Shown here one piece after another: positions 62,876 through 64,000 of a DNA stretch of 64,000 nt. The notes under the pieces are model-generated. The model did no database searches. It was given only the letters and a program-made list of their open reading frames with translations, and had not been told where the DNA came from. The stretch is from JBBDMC01 sp963775235 (GTDB taxonomy: Bacteria; Pseudomonadota; Alphaproteobacteria; Rhizobiales; Kaistiaceae), in the NCBI GenBank assembly GCA_963775235.1, contig CAVZHY010000006.1, positions 62,001 to 126,000 on the forward strand, written 5' to 3'. Every line of letters starts with the position of its first letter. Within the stretch, counting starts at the first letter, position 1. The position numbers and the translations under genes are program-made.

Positions 62876-63736
62876 TCAGTCGGGCAAGTAGCCGAATCGG
62901 AGCATCTGGTCGCGGTGGTCGGCGACGATCTGCCGGACCTGCGCCGGCGAAAGCGCTTCACGCCATTGGCCGGCGCGGCCTTCTCGGAAGAAGCGCTGAG
63001 CGCTTTCAGGTTTTTCATCGAAACCAACCGTCTGTTCGGCTTCCTTGAGCCTGTCGAAAGATGCCAACGCGATGGCGTGGTGCAGTTGTTCGACGGTAGG
63101 GCGCATGAGGACGTGCCTCGCGATGGCGCCGAAAGCGGTGGTCGGGTCGGCAAGTAAATCCTCGTGGCGGACCACGTGGACGACCGGATTCGGCCGCTCC
63201 GTCCAACTACGAACATGCTCGCTCCACGTGCCCGTAATGTCCGGAACGACCTTTTCGTCGCCCATGCGAAGCCGTGGCCGCGCCATCGATTCAATCGCCG
63301 CTGAGATCGTGATGTTGTTGTGGTGTGCAAAGGAGATGGCCACGTCGAGCGGATTACGAACCACGTAGACGGCGCCGACCGATACTCCGAGGTTGATCAG
63401 TGGGTAGCGACCCTCGTTTTCCAGCGCGTTGTGGGTCTTCATCAGCACAATGCTGTTGGCATCATTGGCAATATCGGCCTGGATGCGCAGGCGGGCTGCC
63501 GCAATTTCGCTCTCTGGCGCTGTTTCAATCGGTCCGTTCAGGTACTTGTCAAAGAGATGCAGGGCGCGATCCGTCCCGCCCAGCAGCTGGTTGATGTCGA
63601 TCTGGTTGACCGGCACGCCGAGGCGCGCGTGAGAGAGCACGTGAAGGACCGCGCGTATCCAGGTGTTGCCCGATTTCGGGTATGACGCGAGCCAGACGAT
63701 CCCTTTGGGGTTGGCGGGATTTACGCGAATGGCCAT
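62876..63736 (-). CDS. Sulfotransferase domain protein (Sulfotransfer_1 type), second copy
   Basis: A 286-residue paralogue of the neighbour. The start is ATG 63736, which gives AIRVNPANPKGIVWLASYPKSGNTWIRAVLHVL; frames upstream are unsupported. Motifs are the phosphosulfate loop (SYPKSGNTW), VLMKTHNA, the 3'-phosphate motif YVVRNPLDVAISFAHHNN and a C-terminal FREGRAGQWREALSPAQV, matching FRVGQVGDWRRHLT of the first copy. The acceptor is unknown; polysaccharide, lipid or small-molecule sulfation are all possible. Both copies end with the same R-F-G-Y-L-P sequence. Confidence 0.87.
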   Translation of the reverse strand: MAIRVNPANPKGIVWLASYPKSGNTWIRAVLHVLSHARLGVPVNQIDINQLLGGTDRALHLFDKYLNGPIETAPESEIAAARLRIQADIANDANSIVLMKTHNALENEGRYPLINLGVSVGAVYVVRNPLDVAISFAHHNNITISAAIESMARPRLRMGDEKVVPDITGTWSEHVRSWTERPNPVVHVVRHEDLLADPTTAFGAIARHVLMRPTVEQLHHAIALASFDRLKEAEQTVGFDEKPESAQRFFREGRAGQWREALSPAQVRQIVADHRDQMLRFGYLPD

Positions 63737-63850
63737 TGTCAGGCCCGTGGGCCGCGTGCGGCGATTGTCGGCACCGAGATGCCCAGTCCGGACGCCCGGC
63801 TCAACATTTCCGCGAATCATCTGGCCGGGCGATGCGCGCAGCCGGGGCGA

Positions 63851-63943
63851 TGGCGGAGAGGATGGGATTCGAACCCACGATACAGCTTTTGACCGTATAC
63901 TCGCTTAGCAGGCGAGCGCCTTCGACCACTCGGCCACCTCTCC
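63851..63943 (-). tRNA. tRNA-Ser (anticodon GCU)
   Basis: On the minus strand the acceptor GGAGAGG pairs with CCTCTCC, with discriminator G and an encoded CCA (63851-63853). The D-arm (GCCGAGTGGTCGAAGGC), the anticodon arm with CTGCTAA and anticodon GCT, a long variable arm (GAGTATACGGTCAAAAGCTGTATC) and GGTTCGAATCC T-loop are all present. The long variable arm and anticodon fit tRNA-Ser reading AGC/AGU. Confidence 0.97.
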
Positions 63944-64000
63944 AACACCCGGAATAACCGAGCAAAAGCGCCCGGATCAAGCTCAATCGTCTGGCGCTCG

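Overview
This 64 kb window is GC-rich chromosomal DNA from an alphaproteobacterium, most likely of the order Hyphomicrobiales (Rhizobiales). The evidence is the gene order mraZ-rsmH-ftsL-ftsI-murE-murF-mraY-murD-ftsW-murG-murC-murB-ddl-ftsQ-ftsA-ftsZ-lpxC-bamD-recN-ligA, GatCAB genes, a type A RNase P RNA, a DinB with an N-terminal zinc knuckle, and two copies of a GCAATTCC...GGAATTGC palindrome that is common between genes in this order. MurE carries a DNPR motif, so the wall uses meso-diaminopimelate.

Layout. 1-4.4 kb: the end of a secreted protein gene, an amidase, rnpB, then a minus-strand pair (broken di-haem cytochrome c peroxidase and a secreted phospholipase C-like phosphoesterase). 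4.7-33.6 kb: the division and cell wall (dcw) cluster and its usual follow-on genes, headed by four 10-bp-spaced boxes that look like the MraZ operator. Two toxin-antitoxin loci sit inside it, MNT/HEPN between murC and murB and VapBC between murB and ddl, together with a spondin-domain gene. 34.4-39.0 kb: a minus-strand operon of four secreted paralogous proteins of unknown function, divergent from a LuxR-type regulator. 39-44.7 kb: aminopeptidase P, PrmA, an HtrA protease and a regulator-hydrolase fusion. 45-54 kb: VOC protein, UvrD-type helicase, DUF488, HIT, DUF482 acyltransferase, GDPD, RidA and DinB. 54-57.6 kb: gatC-gatA-gatB, with gatA carrying an extra C-terminal domain. 57.5-64 kb: small envelope or hypothetical proteins, an IlvD/Edd sugar-acid dehydratase, two convergent sulfotransferases and a tRNA-Ser(GCU).

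The reader should know that from about 7.0 to 16.3 kb the sequence contains roughly three dozen apparent 1-2 base indels that break ftsI, murE, murF, mraY, murD, ftsW, murG and murC. Each gene is complete when read across frames. These are single-copy essential genes, so I take the breaks as local consensus errors rather than gene death. A few similar breaks occur in the peroxidase (one is an exact 19-bp duplication) and in the MNT/HEPN pair. Boundaries in this part are inferred from the translated segments.

The strongest candidates for something little described are the four-gene secreted operon with its regulator, the two toxin-antitoxin loci embedded around murB, the palindromic elements that are read as protein inside the UvrD-type helicase, and the GatA C-terminal fusion.
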